From contig NZ_ARVX01000001.1 of the NCBI RefSeq assembly GCF_000384375.1, forward strand, positions 1,612,001 through 1,676,000: a stretch of DNA of 64,000 nt. The letters run 5' to 3'. Of the stretch, positions 55,589-64,000 are shown piece after piece. The translations under genes and the position numbers were made by a program. Within the stretch, counting starts at the first letter, position 1, and every line of letters begins with the position of its first letter. Under the pieces are notes generated by a model. That model was not told the DNA's origin and searched no databases. It saw only the letters and a program-made list of their open reading frames with translations. The stretch is from Methylotenera versatilis 79. GTDB lineage: Bacteria; Pseudomonadota; Gammaproteobacteria; Burkholderiales; Methylophilaceae.

Positions 55589-56557
55589 TTACAGCAAAGC
55601 TAGCGCAGTTAGCGCTTGGTGATAATGTGATTCAGTGTTGCTGGGCGGCAAAGTAATATTAGGTAGTTTTACGCCATACATTTGCTGGCTGGCATGCGCA
55701 TCCATCACCCAGCGCGTTAATTGCGAGATACGCGTTTCTAATTCGCCATCGGTCGCTTCCCAATCTAACCACAATGCGCTGCTACCAGTGCCGCTATAAA
55801 GCTTGGTAAACATGCCAATACTGCGGCTGGAAGCTTTCCAATCGATACGGCTGGGCGAATCGCCAAGTTGATAGTTTTTATGACCATTAAAATCCTCATC
55901 GCCTTTATTAAACTGACTACTACCTTGCACATTCGCATCAATAGTTAATGCTTGCGGAACAGCTAAATCACTGGGTTTCGCGTAAATCAATACTTGAAAC
56001 GGATTTTCAATAACAGCCCAAGCATGTAATAAATTGAGTGGAAATTGCGTGTTAAGTGTGAGGCGCGGCAATGTGTGTAAACCGCGAGTTGATGTGTTGA
56101 GTGGCACTTGGAATAATTGTGCATCATTAGCGGCAATATTGTGAACGACGGACTGCTGCGCATTTTCTGCAAAATAAGCAGCAACCGAGTAACGTGGGCG
56201 ATTTTTTATATCACTTACTTTTAGCGTGATTTCTGCATCATCACCCACAAAAACGGGGCTGGCTTTTAGTACCGCAACTTGCAGATGCACTAAATTTCGC
56301 CAAGTATGCAACATGGCGATATTGCCCAAAGATGCGAGTAAAAAAGTGACATAAAAGCCCAAGCTAAGTGAATAGTTAATCGAACCAATCAGTAGTCCGA
56401 TTAGCATCACCGCATATAGCAAACCCCAGCGTGTAGGCAAAATGTAGATTTGGCGCGGGTTAAGTGTGGCAATGTTTTGCGTGCTTTTGGATACACGAAA
56501 CCATTGCTGCCACCAGTTGAGTTTCCAAAAAATCAGCGGCCAAATCTTTGCGGGCAT
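55589..56557 (-). CDS. DUF58 protein of the second MoxR cluster
   Basis: A 322-residue protein with two N-terminal helices (about 38-75) and a C-terminal DUF58 domain that includes FNGHKNYQLGDSPSRIDWKASSRSIGMFTKLYSG. It is membrane-anchored, unlike MxaS. It lies between the MoxR ATPase and TgpA-like genes on the minus strand, 82 and 23 bases from them, the usual order for this module. Confidence 0.9.
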   Translation of the reverse strand: MPAKIWPLIFWKLNWWQQWFRVSKSTQNIATLNPRQIYILPTRWGLLYAVMLIGLLIGSINYSLSLGFYVTFLLASLGNIAMLHTWRNLVHLQVAVLKASPVFVGDDAEITLKVSDIKNRPRYSVAAYFAENAQQSVVHNIAANDAQLFQVPLNTSTRGLHTLPRLTLNTQFPLNLLHAWAVIENPFQVLIYAKPSDLAVPQALTIDANVQGSSQFNKGDEDFNGHKNYQLGDSPSRIDWKASSRSIGMFTKLYSGTGSSALWLDWEATDGELETRISQLTRWVMDAHASQQMYGVKLPNITLPPSNTESHYHQALTALALL

Positions 56558-56639
56558 AGGTTTAAATCTGTCTGCTAAATTTTTTGATTGGAAATGGGTG
56601 GATTAAAAAGTGAATACTAAGAAATGAATAGTAAGCACG

Positions 56640-57542
56640 CTAAATCGCCACGCCGTCCAGTATTTGCTTAGCAACATGGGCATTACCATCTATCGCTATA
56701 CGATGCCCAACTACGCTTGGTAATACCGCCTGAATATCTTCTGGAATGACAAAGTCGCGACCTTCGCACATTGCCCAAGCTTGTGCACACTGGCGCAAAC
56801 CCAAGCCGGCTCTAGGCGATAAGCCAGTGCTAAATTGCGTGCGTGTGAATTGGATTAACGCTTGTAAATAATCCAAAAGCGCGTCTGACACATGTACAAG
56901 GTTGACATTTTGCTGCAGTTTTAATAATGCTTCAGCATCACAGACTGCTTGAATATTGTGTGAATTAGCGCGCCCACCTTGATTTTTAAGCAAGCTGCGT
57001 TCGGATTGACTATCAGGATAACCTAACGTGATGCGCATCAAAAAACGGTCGAGTTGTGATTCTGGCAGCGCAAAGGTGCCGATATGATGTTTTGGATTTT
57101 GCGTCGCAATCACAAAAAAAGGATTAGGCAAAATATGCGTGTTGCCATCCACTGTCACTTGGTGCTCTTCCATTGCTTCCAACAATGCACTTTGTGTTTT
57201 AGGTGTGGCGCGATTAATCTCGTCTGCCAGCAACACATTGGTAAAAATCGGGCCAGCATGAAACTGAAAATTAGAGGTGTTGCGATCAAAAACCGAGACA
57301 CCGATAATATCGACTGGCAACAAATCGCTGGTAAATTGTGTACGCCCAAACCCCAAACCAAGCACCTGCGCCAATGTATGCGCAAGTGTAGTTTTTCCCA
57401 TACCCGGCAAGTCTTCGATCAACAGATGACCACGCGCCAATATACAGGCGAGTGCTAATTTGATTTGCTGTTCTTTACCCAGAATGACTTCGCTGGTTTT
57501 TGCGATGATGGCGTTGGTGATGCTATTGGTGGCGTTTTGCAT
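56640..57542 (-). CDS. MoxR-family AAA+ ATPase (second cluster)
   Basis: A 300-residue AAA+ ATPase with a fully canonical active site: Walker A EDLPGMGKTT (K50), Walker B LLADEINRA (D107, E108), sensor 1 ATQNP, and ALPESQLDRFLMR. It differs from MxaR in keeping the Walker B Asp and in belonging to the MoxR-proper type that pairs with DUF58 and TgpA. It probably acts as a chaperone in maturation of the neighbouring membrane proteins or their targets. Confidence 0.95.
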   Translation of the reverse strand: MQNATNSITNAIIAKTSEVILGKEQQIKLALACILARGHLLIEDLPGMGKTTLAHTLAQVLGLGFGRTQFTSDLLPVDIIGVSVFDRNTSNFQFHAGPIFTNVLLADEINRATPKTQSALLEAMEEHQVTVDGNTHILPNPFFVIATQNPKHHIGTFALPESQLDRFLMRITLGYPDSQSERSLLKNQGGRANSHNIQAVCDAEALLKLQQNVNLVHVSDALLDYLQALIQFTRTQFSTGLSPRAGLGLRQCAQAWAMCEGRDFVIPEDIQAVLPSVVGHRIAIDGNAHVAKQILDGVAI

Positions 57543-57585
57543 ATTATTTTTTTAAGTGATTTTGAGTGTTAAGTATGAGGGTAAT

Positions 57586-58041
57586 CTATTCTTGTTGTTG
57601 CCTTTGGCCCCACATAATCATGATGTAAATCAGCCCAAGCACAAATGCGCCGCCTACCCACATGCCTACTTCTTGCATGGTTGGCGAAGCATCTTGCACT
57701 GGCATGACGATGAGTTTGCGCAAAAATAACACCAGCACCACTTCGACGAACGTTTCGACTAACAATTTGCTGCCATTTAAATAGCGTATCTCTGCCGAAA
57801 TGAGCGCAGAGATTGACCACAGCAACATCAGCGTGCCAAGCGCATGCAAAAATCCATGTACCAGATTATGTGCATAAGCGGCTTCTTTCACATCATTGAA
57901 AAATAGCCAAGTGAACATAATGACTGAAGTGGCCAACGCCAATCCAATCACAATATGTGCAAAGCCATTGAGCCAAAGCATGGCTCTGATGGCGAATCTA
58001 TTCAGCGGTGCAAACTCTTCTGGCAGTTGGTCTTGAGTCAT
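57586..58041 (-). CDS. PsiE-like membrane protein
   Basis: A 151-residue protein with four predicted helices. The spacing of helices and the LRKLIVMPVQDA loop resemble the phosphate-starvation-inducible PsiE family. It starts at 58041 and lies 44 bases upstream of the MoxR gene on the same strand. Function is not established for the family. Confidence 0.7.
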   Translation of the reverse strand: MTQDQLPEEFAPLNRFAIRAMLWLNGFAHIVIGLALATSVIMFTWLFFNDVKEAAYAHNLVHGFLHALGTLMLLWSISALISAEIRYLNGSKLLVETFVEVVLVLFLRKLIVMPVQDASPTMQEVGMWVGGAFVLGLIYIMIMWGQRQQQE

Positions 58042-58112
58042 TTTTGATGCCTTTTTTAATTTATATTCAGTGAGCTATTTAATTTAGTCACCCGTTTAAT
58101 TGAGCAATTCGT

Positions 58113-59015
58113 CTAGTTAAGTAACTCATCTAGTTCGAGCAATTGTAGTTCTTTCAATAACCACTGTTGGGCTTTGCCGCCTTTTGTGCACCAAGCTAAA
58201 AAGATGGCTGTTTCAGGTTTTGGTTCAGCCACTAATTTAATCACCAATTCGCCCGTGGCGGCATGTTTTTCAGCAAGTTTTTTTGGCAAATAACCGACGC
58301 CAAGCCCAGCGATTTGTGCTTTTAATTTGCTGTGTATATCGGGCACGGTTAACACATCTTGCCCAGTTAAAATACCAGAAGTGCGTGGCGGCAGATTACG
58401 CGAGCTGTCTGCGCCGGAAATCGCACGATAACGCATGATATCCAGATTTTGCAATGGCTCTGGCAACTTAGCAAGCGGATGATGCGCCGCCACTGCATAA
58501 TGAAATTCTAATGCGCCCATGCGTTTTGTGGTGTAACCGCCGCCGGACGGGCCATCACCGGGAGCGCCTAAGGAAATATCCGCGCGGCCGCTAATCAGCG
58601 CATCCCAGCTGCCGCCGTAAACTTCGCGTAATATTCTTAAGCGTGTGCCAAAATTCTGCGCGTAAAATCGATTGAGTAGCGGGTAAATAGCCGAGATATT
58701 AAAAAGGTCGCTTACCGCAATGGTGAGTTCGGTTTCAACGCCGCTGGCAATGCGCTTAACGCGGTTTTCAAGTTCAGAAGCGGCGTTGAGTAAGTTTCTG
58801 CCTTCACGCAACAATTCGGCACCTGCTTCAGTTAACTCTGCACGATGGCCGCTACGGTTGAATAAGCTCACACCCAAATCTTCTTCCAGCTTGCGCACCG
58901 TGTAAGTCAGCGCGGAAGGCACGCGAAATAAGGATTCTGCCGCAGCTGCAAAACTGCCTTTTCGCGCAATAGCATCCAGTACTTCAAGCGATTCTAAAGA
59001 AAGTTTTATGCTCAT
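58113..59015 (-). CDS. LysR-family transcriptional regulator
   Basis: A 300-residue LysR protein. The N-terminal winged helix-turn-helix has LEVLDAIARKGSFAAAAESLFRVPSALTYTVRKLEEDLGVSLFNRSGHRAELT; the remainder is the ligand-binding fold. It is divergent from a flavodoxin-like gene, the classic LysR arrangement, so it probably controls the five-gene redox set at 59297-62879. Inducer unknown. Confidence 0.93.
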   Translation of the reverse strand: MSIKLSLESLEVLDAIARKGSFAAAAESLFRVPSALTYTVRKLEEDLGVSLFNRSGHRAELTEAGAELLREGRNLLNAASELENRVKRIASGVETELTIAVSDLFNISAIYPLLNRFYAQNFGTRLRILREVYGGSWDALISGRADISLGAPGDGPSGGGYTTKRMGALEFHYAVAAHHPLAKLPEPLQNLDIMRYRAISGADSSRNLPPRTSGILTGQDVLTVPDIHSKLKAQIAGLGVGYLPKKLAEKHAATGELVIKLVAEPKPETAIFLAWCTKGGKAQQWLLKELQLLELDELLN

Positions 59016-59072
59016 TTTTTTAGGTTAAGTATTTTAAAAGCAATATTACATCAAAATTATTGAATGAATGAT

Positions 59073-59250
59073 GCAAATTAATTTGCTATTAGTGCGTAAT
59101 TAATCAGCATAACATAGCAATGTAAGCAAAAAAGTGGATTCAACTTTATTGAATATATTTTGAAGAGGATCGGCTATCAATACAACATTCAGCAAACGAT
59201 TGATTTGCCAGCAGACAAGCCACTTACTAAGCAGTAAGCTTAATATTAAG
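59073..59250. promoter_or_regulatory. Dyads in the LysR/flavodoxin control region
   Basis: Three dyads lie between the divergent genes: GCAAATTAATTTGC (59073-59086, perfect), CTTACT-AAGC-AGTAAG (59223-59238), and CTTAATATTAAG (59239-59250, perfect). The first is about 60 bases from the LysR start, the others about 50-70 bases before the flavodoxin gene, positions suitable for LysR binding at both ends. They are candidates only. Confidence 0.4.
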
Positions 59251-59296
59251 GTCATAACAAAGGTTTAAATTTTAAATTTAATTTAGGAGTATTGAC

Positions 59297-59860
59297 ATGA
59301 CAAAAATCGCAGTGGTTTATCACAGTGGGTATGGCCATACTGGCGCGCAAGCACAAGCTGTAGCACGCGGAGCAGGCAAGGTTGCTGATACAGAAGTGAC
59401 ATTGTTAACCGCAGATGAAGCCCAAAAATGGGAACTTTTAGCAGATGCGGATGCCATTATTTTCGGCAGCCCGACTTACATGGGCAGCGCATCGGCGCAA
59501 TTAAAAGCATTTATGGAAGCGAGCTCTACGTTGTGGTACACGCGCGATTGGAAAGATAAAGTCGCTGCGGGATTTACAACTTCCGCCAGCCAGAGTGGTG
59601 ACAAACTCAATACGCTAATTCAACTAGCCGTATTTGCAGCGCAACATGGCATGATTTGGGTAGGGCAAGATTTATTGCCGGGCAATAACAGCAGCACAGG
59701 ATCTGTCAATGATTTGAATCGCCTAGGTGGATTTTTGGGTGCAATGGCACAAGCTAATAGCGACCAAGGTCCAGATGTCGCGCCGTTACAGAGTGATTTG
59801 CTAACAGCTGAACATTTAGGTGAACGCGTTGCGACGATCGCTAAACGCTTACGCGGTTAA
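59297..59860 (+). CDS. Flavodoxin-fold NAD(P)H-dependent oxidoreductase
   Basis: A 187-residue flavodoxin-like protein. The FMN-phosphate loop is HSGYGHTGAQA, and GSPTYMGSASAQLKAFMEA is the second flavin loop, as in WrbA-type quinone reductases, though it is shorter than WrbA and lacks its insertion. It probably reduces quinones by two electrons. AGGAG lies eight to nine bases upstream of the ATG. It is the first gene of the LysR-linked set. Confidence 0.88.
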   Translation: MTKIAVVYHSGYGHTGAQAQAVARGAGKVADTEVTLLTADEAQKWELLADADAIIFGSPTYMGSASAQLKAFMEASSTLWYTRDWKDKVAAGFTTSASQSGDKLNTLIQLAVFAAQHGMIWVGQDLLPGNNSSTGSVNDLNRLGGFLGAMAQANSDQGPDVAPLQSDLLTAEHLGERVATIAKRLRG

Positions 59861-59959
59861 GTGATTATAAAATTTGGAATACTAAATATTTTTAAACATA
59901 TTTTAAGGTTAACCCTTTAGAAATTGAATTTAAGCACAACATAATAAAAGGAATTGAAC

Positions 59960-60586
59960 ATGATTAATAACAAACTAAACACTTTCACTACATTAAAGAC
60001 GTTCGCTGCGGCAGTTGCCTTAAGCTTGACATCTGGCTTAGTGATGGCGGATCAGGAAGCTTATCGCATCGATGACAGCCACAGCTTTGCCAATTGGAGC
60101 ATCCGCCATGTGGCTTCAAAAACATCCGGTACTTTTAGCGATATAAAAGGCAATATTCTGATTGATCGCGATAATCTGGCGAACTCTTCAGTCGATGCCA
60201 AAATTAATGTATTAAGCATTAATAGTAGCAACGCAAAACGTGATGAACATATCAAAAAAGAAGAATATCTAGATGCTGGAAAATTCAGTGAGATCACTTT
60301 TGTCAGCAGCAAAATCGAAGCAAAAAATAATACCGAAGGCGTGATTACTGGCACATTTACCCTGCACGGCGTGGCAAAAAAACTTAGCATTCCATTTAAA
60401 GTGTTAGGTTTTGGCACAGATCCTTGGGGCGGCTATCGTTTAGGTTTAGAAGCACACACCACATTAAAAGCTAGTGATTTTGGTTTTACCTGGCCACTTA
60501 AAGCCAATGCGCCAGTGGGCGACGATATTGAAATCACACTGTTAATCGAAGGCGTTAAATTACCTGCCGAAAAACCGATTAAATAG
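59960..60586 (+). CDS. YceI-family periplasmic protein
   Basis: A 208-residue exported protein (signal peptide ending GLVMA before DQEAYRIDDSHS). The family features are YRIDDSHSFANWSIRHVASKTSGTF and LHGVAKKLSIPFKV. YceI proteins form a lipocalin-like barrel that binds polyisoprenoids such as ubiquinone precursors. Start ATG 59960 follows AAAGGAATTG. It lies 99 bases after the flavodoxin gene. Confidence 0.93.
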   Translation: MINNKLNTFTTLKTFAAAVALSLTSGLVMADQEAYRIDDSHSFANWSIRHVASKTSGTFSDIKGNILIDRDNLANSSVDAKINVLSINSSNAKRDEHIKKEEYLDAGKFSEITFVSSKIEAKNNTEGVITGTFTLHGVAKKLSIPFKVLGFGTDPWGGYRLGLEAHTTLKASDFGFTWPLKANAPVGDDIEITLLIEGVKLPAEKPIK

Positions 60587-60656
60587 CTTATTCATCACAA
60601 TAAACAATCCAATCACTTAACACCTAATAAACATCAATATTGAGACGGAGCAACAA

Positions 60657-61730
60657 ATGGCATTAGATTTATTTAGCCCAGCAAAACTGGGTTCAATTGC
60701 TTTAAAAAATCGTATGGTAATGGCACCATTAACCAGAAGTCGCGCACCAAAAGGCACTGGTGTACCACAAGCATTAAACGTTGCTTATTATGAACAACGC
60801 GCAACCGCTGGTCTGATTGTGACGGAAGCGACGCCGATTTCAGCGATGGGTCATGGCTATATTCTATTGCCAGGTATTTATACCGATGCGCAAGTGGCTG
60901 GTTGGAAAAAAGTGACTGAAGCGGTGCATGCAAAAGGCGGAAAAATCGTGTTGCAATTATGGCATGTAGGTCGTATTTCTCACCCAAGCTTATTAAATGG
61001 TGCGCTTCCCGTTGCGCCTTCGGCAATTAAACCTGCTGGTCAAGCTTATACCTATGAAGGTTTAGTGGATTTTGTAGAACCACGCGCCTTAGAGGCTAGC
61101 GAATTGCCCGCAATCGTACAAGAATATGTACATGCGACTAAATGCGCATTAGCAGCAGGTTTTGATGGCGTAGAGATTCACGCCGCTAATGGGTATTTGT
61201 TGGACCAGTTTTTACGTGATGGCAGCAACAAACGTACTGATAATTATGGCGGTAGTTTTGAAAATCGCACACGCTTATTGTTAGAAGTGACCAAGGCAGT
61301 GATAGCCGTTGCAGGCGCAGATAAAACAGGTTTGCGTTTATCACCGGTAAATCCATTTAACGATATGCAAGATAGCAATCCGCAAGCGTTATTCAATTAT
61401 GTGGCAGATGCACTTAATCAATTTAACTTAGCTTATTTGCATGTGGTAGAAGGTGGCATGGGCGGCGATACAGAAAACTTTGATTTTGCAGAGTTACGTA
61501 AGCAATTTAAAGGCAGCTATATGGCCAATTTTGGTTACGACAAAGCGCGCGGCAATGCGGCGATTGCAAGCGGGCATGCTGATGTGATTGCTTATGGCGT
61601 GCCGTTTCTCGCTAATCCAGATTTAGTTGAGCGTTATAAAACTGATGCGCCATTGAATAAAGCGGACAGTGAAACATTCTACGGCGGATCAGAAAAAGGC
61701 TACACTGATTACCCAACTTTATCCGCTTAA
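60657..61730 (+). CDS. Old Yellow Enzyme family alkene reductase
   Basis: A 357-residue FMN-dependent ene-reductase of the classical NemA type. MAPLTRSRAP binds FMN, WHVGRISH and DGVEIHAANGYLLDQFLRDGSNKRTDNYGGSFENR are the conserved blocks, and H-A-A-N supplies the His/Asn substrate pair. It reduces electrophilic alkenes, N-ethylmaleimide or nitro compounds with NAD(P)H. AGACGGAG lies just before the ATG. It fits detoxification of reactive electrophiles with its neighbours. Confidence 0.95.
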   Translation: MALDLFSPAKLGSIALKNRMVMAPLTRSRAPKGTGVPQALNVAYYEQRATAGLIVTEATPISAMGHGYILLPGIYTDAQVAGWKKVTEAVHAKGGKIVLQLWHVGRISHPSLLNGALPVAPSAIKPAGQAYTYEGLVDFVEPRALEASELPAIVQEYVHATKCALAAGFDGVEIHAANGYLLDQFLRDGSNKRTDNYGGSFENRTRLLLEVTKAVIAVAGADKTGLRLSPVNPFNDMQDSNPQALFNYVADALNQFNLAYLHVVEGGMGGDTENFDFAELRKQFKGSYMANFGYDKARGNAAIASGHADVIAYGVPFLANPDLVERYKTDAPLNKADSETFYGGSEKGYTDYPTLSA

Positions 61731-61772
61731 GTTTTCAGATTAACTGTTTAAATTAACTCTAAGGATTGAACG

Positions 61773-62369
61773 ATGCAAAAACCTGCCACAACCCAAGTGC
61801 CCATTAATGAAGTGATTGCTAATCGCTGGAGTGGTAGGGCTTATGATGCCAATAAAGCGGTTTCAAACGCGCAGATTATTAGCTTGTGTGAAGCTGCGCG
61901 TTGGGCACCATCTTGCTTTGGTGATGAGCCGTGGCGTTTTATTGTGTGGAATAAAAACACCAATAAAGCCAGTTGGCAGCAGGCTTTTGATTGTTTAGTA
62001 CCAGGCAATCAAGAATGGGTGAAAGATGCGCCATTATTATTGCTGGTTTGTGCGGATACTCTGTTTGGGCATAATCAAAAACCGAATCGCTTTGCACAAT
62101 ATGATAGTGGTGCAGCGGCTGAAAATTTATGCTTACAAGCACAAGATTTAGGACTAATGGCGCACCAAATGGGCGGTTTTAATGCGGATGCTGCGCGCAG
62201 TGCATTTGATATTCCAGAACAATTTACGTTAATGGCAATGGTTGCGGTTGGTTATGCCGCGGATATTAAAACCGTGATTGGCGAAGCATTAACGCGCGAA
62301 ATCGCAGAGCGTAAACGCAAGCCATTGGCGGAATTGTTTTTTGATTCTGCTTGGAATAAATCGATTTAG
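61773..62369 (+). CDS. Nitroreductase family protein
   Basis: A 198-residue FMN-dependent protein. RWSGRAYD (FMN phosphate contacts), ARWAPSCFGDEPWRF and GAAAENLCLQAQDLGLMAHQMGGF are the family blocks. Substrates may be nitro compounds or quinones. It lies 42 bases after the Old Yellow Enzyme gene, with AAGGA upstream of the ATG, and belongs to the same unit. Confidence 0.93.
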   Translation: MQKPATTQVPINEVIANRWSGRAYDANKAVSNAQIISLCEAARWAPSCFGDEPWRFIVWNKNTNKASWQQAFDCLVPGNQEWVKDAPLLLLVCADTLFGHNQKPNRFAQYDSGAAAENLCLQAQDLGLMAHQMGGFNADAARSAFDIPEQFTLMAMVAVGYAADIKTVIGEALTREIAERKRKPLAELFFDSAWNKSI

Positions 62370-62486
62370 TTTAAGTGTTTTAATTTAAGTTTTTAAGCCG
62401 CTTTTACATGTAGCTTAACTTAACGTAGATGGTCTGCTAAACTGCTGGTTTATTCGACAGCAGTTTATAAAATTTAAGGCAAAATG

Positions 62487-62879
62487 ATGGCAGTAGTCAA
62501 ATTAACTAAAGCAAACTTTAAACAAACGATTGAAAGCAATCCATTCGTGATTGTGGATTTTTGGGCGCCTTGGTGTGAACCATGTGTGGCTTTTACGCCA
62601 ACGTTTGAAGCGGCTGCAGCAAAAAATGCCGACATTGTCTTTGGCTTGGTCAACACTGAAACGGATCCTGAAATCGGGGACTATTTTCAAGTCAATCAAA
62701 TTCCAGGTATTTTGGTGATTCGTGACCAAGCAGGTATTCATGCGCAAGTCGGTGAAATCGGCGCACCAGCATTTGATGAAATCATCAAATGGGCGCGCGA
62801 TTATGATATGTCTACCGTGCATGAATATTACAACAATGAAGCGGCGCAACAAGCGGTTAAAAAGCCAGCAAAGCACTAA
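62487..62879 (+). CDS. Thioredoxin-like protein (redox operon)
   Basis: A 130-residue thioredoxin-fold protein with C30-E-P-C33 (FWAPWCEPC) and cis-proline P73. It has no signal peptide and has a C-terminal extension of about 30 residues ending in a Lys-rich tail. It aligns without gaps to the protein at 27030-27395 over residues 1-80, so the two are paralogues; an ATG one codon earlier (62484) is also possible. It is the last gene before the terminator. Confidence 0.9.
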   Translation: MAVVKLTKANFKQTIESNPFVIVDFWAPWCEPCVAFTPTFEAAAAKNADIVFGLVNTETDPEIGDYFQVNQIPGILVIRDQAGIHAQVGEIGAPAFDEIIKWARDYDMSTVHEYYNNEAAQQAVKKPAKH

Positions 62880-62927
62880 TGCTAAAATTTAGTTAAGCCT
62901 CATTAGTGGAGTGAGCTAACAGAAATT

Positions 62928-62970
62928 AACTAACAAAAAAGCCGACTAGTTGTCGGCTTTTTTGTTAGTT
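62928..62970. terminator. Very strong bidirectional terminator
   Basis: Two perfect 19-base arms (62928-62946 and 62952-62970) enclose the loop TAGTT. The GC core is GCCGAC/GTCGGC and the outer arms contain six A and six T, giving an efficient terminator on both strands. It ends the redox operon and can stop the convergent minus-strand transcript. Confidence 0.93.
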
Positions 62971-63044
62971 TAAGTTTAAATGTTAACGTAGAAATTGCAT
63001 TAAAAAAGTGTTAACTTATAGATAAAGCTTCACCAATCCTGCGA

Positions 63045-63410
63045 TTAAAAACTACCTGTTGTGGCTAATCGAAAGATATAAAAAGCACCCATTGCCATCA
63101 TGATATACATGGGCAAATCGCCGCTCTTTTTCTTTTCGCTTTTCGCGGCAGATGACATCCAACGGTTCAATAACCACAATACAAAAATAATCACCGGAAT
63201 AAACATCATGTGCGTGGTGGAATCGAAGAGCCAACTGAACGCTGTTTTTAACCAGCCGCCATCTTTAAAAAACTCCATTGCAATGCCGATTAATCCGATA
63301 ATAACTAAAAGGATGCCGCCCAAAGACATGAGCGTCTTAAGTAAGGTATCGGCTTTAATGTCCGCATTTTTGCTATATTTATTGGGATCTTTTTTCTGCG
63401 GTGCGGCCAC
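63045..63410 (-). CDS. Small membrane protein of unknown function
   Basis: A 121-residue protein with three predicted helices (about 26-46, 70-85 and 98-115) and a Lys-rich N-terminus. I recognise no family. It lies 87 bases after the end of nlpD on the same strand. In many proteobacteria rpoS follows nlpD, but here this gene does. Confidence 0.65.
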   Translation of the reverse strand: MAAPQKKDPNKYSKNADIKADTLLKTLMSLGGILLVIIGLIGIAMEFFKDGGWLKTAFSWLFDSTTHMMFIPVIIFVLWLLNRWMSSAAKSEKKKSGDLPMYIMMAMGAFYIFRLATTGSF

Positions 63411-63497
63411 GATAATCTCCTAAAACGGACGAGTATGATTGTAAGTGCGATTGAAAAGTTGGCTAATTTTTGTGGTTAATTTTGTTTAAATATCAGG

Positions 63498-64000
63498 CTA
63501 ATTCTGGTTTAAATATTTGGCAGGATCAACTGATTTACCCAAACGCCGGATTTCAAAATGTAATTTTACTGAATTAGAATCGGTATTACCCATCTCGGCA
63601 ATTTTTTGTCCTACACCGACCACTTGACCTTCTTTGACGATTATTTTGCTGTTGTGCGCATAGACCGATAAATAGGTTTTATTGTGTTTAATAATCACTA
63701 ATTTACCATAGCCGCGTAAATCTGAGCCGCTGTAAATCACTTTGCCGCTACTGGCTGCATTAATGGCTTGCCCAGTGCTGCCAGCAATATCAATCCCTTT
63801 ATTCGTGGCTTCATTAAAACTCGCCACCACTTTACCTTGTGTTGGCCAGCTCCATTTAATGGCTTCATCATCAGGCGGCTGAGTTTGGCTTGATTTGGGA
63901 TCAGCAGTTTTGTTTTCAGCGGGCTTAATTTCGCCAGCTTTAACATCGTTAACTTTGGTTTCAACCGTAGTTCCAACGGTTTTGCCCACAGCTACTTTGG
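63498..64000 (-). CDS. nlpD: NlpD-like LytM-domain protein (partial)
   Basis: The gene runs off the right edge; about 167 C-terminal residues are visible. The LytM (M23) domain closely follows Nlp[42 protein letters not shown] and [18 protein letters not shown]. Zinc ligands are missing: the first His position is Asn (NKGID) and the HxH motif is KLH, as in NlpD, which activates amidase AmiC at the septum in place of cutting peptidoglycan itself. A Lys/Thr-rich linker precedes the domain. The lipobox and LysM domain would lie outside the window. Confidence 0.85.
   Translation of the reverse strand, partial: KVAVGKTVGTTVETKVNDVKAGEIKPAENKTADPKSSQTQPPDDEAIKWSWPTQGKVVASFNEATNKGIDIAGSTGQAINAASSGKVIYSGSDLRGYGKLVIIKHNKTYLSVYAHNSKIIVKEGQVVGVGQKIAEMGNTDSNSVKLHFEIRRLGKSVDPAKYLNQN

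Noticed and set aside
57084-57458. Plus-strand open frame of 124 codons within the second moxR gene
   Set aside because: It is antisense to the Walker motifs of a conserved ATPase and has Cys/His-rich, low-plausibility sequence.
63498-64000. Active M23 peptidoglycan endopeptidase
   Set aside because: Zinc ligand positions are replaced (Asn in NKGID and Lys in KLH), as in the non-catalytic NlpD activators.

Overview
The window is AT-rich, gene-dense bacterial chromosome. Its gene content points to a methylotrophic betaproteobacterium of the Methylophilaceae: a complete calcium-type methanol dehydrogenase operon (mxaFJGIRSACKLD) lies among housekeeping genes in arrangements typical of Betaproteobacteria. 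The low-GC composition recalls Methylotenera-like lineages more than Methylobacillus or Methylovorus, but the genus cannot be fixed from this sequence alone. I see no rRNA or tRNA gene, no insertion sequence, no prophage and no CRISPR array.

Layout. 1-5.7 kb: a periplasmic parvulin (cut by the left edge), bolA, yciI and yciB on the minus strand, then a PHP phosphoesterase, a YciO/Sua5 protein, an M50 protease, trpS (with a four-cysteine iron-sulfur-type motif) and an SMR transporter. 5.7-9 kb: scpA, scpB, rluB and an outer-membrane protein. 9-14.1 kb, minus: a small lipoprotein, prmB, dapE, an ArsC/YffB-like protein and a GGDEF-EAL protein with a degraded MHYT sensor. 14.5-16.7 kb, minus: a BamE-like protein and a NarL-type response regulator/histidine kinase pair divergent from mxaF. 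16.8-26.8 kb: the mxa operon, followed to 28.8 kb by a thioredoxin-like gene, an exported protein and a lipoprotein of unknown role. 28.9-34.2 kb, minus: dapD, an M48 protease, kup and xseA. 34.2-41.5 kb: dsbB, cysM, a YdbH-YnbE-YdbL envelope lipid-transport set, a DEDDy exonuclease and rlmD. 41.7-44.4 kb, minus: an ammonium transporter with an unusual N-terminal extension between two unknown genes. 44.6-51.3 kb: a peptide ABC transporter with an embedded L,D-transpeptidase, a queuosine-precursor transporter, a methyltransferase and nagZ. 51.3-58 kb: a PEP-CTERM protein, a Bax-inhibitor-like protein, tadA and a second MoxR/DUF58/transglutaminase set. 58.1-62.9 kb: a LysR regulator divergent from a likely redox-stress operon (flavodoxin-like protein, YceI, Old Yellow Enzyme, nitroreductase, thioredoxin-like) that ends at a strong terminator. 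63-64 kb: a small membrane protein and nlpD (cut by the right edge).

How the main system works. MxaF (large subunit, PQQ and calcium) and MxaI (small subunit) form periplasmic methanol dehydrogenase, and MxaG (cytochrome cL) takes its electrons. MxaJ and the MxaRSACKLD set are needed for maturation and calcium insertion; several of these resemble the MoxR/DUF58/von Willebrand-A proteins also present in the second cluster near 55 kb. Hairpins after mxaF and after mxaI suggest that the structural genes are expressed above the maturation genes. The divergent two-component pair is the obvious candidate regulator. Points most worth attention are a predicted lipid anchor on MxaG, an Asn in the Walker B motif of MxaR, the unknown genes downstream of mxaD, the ammonium transporter locus without glnK, and the L,D-transpeptidase inside a peptide-uptake operon that has no ATPase gene.
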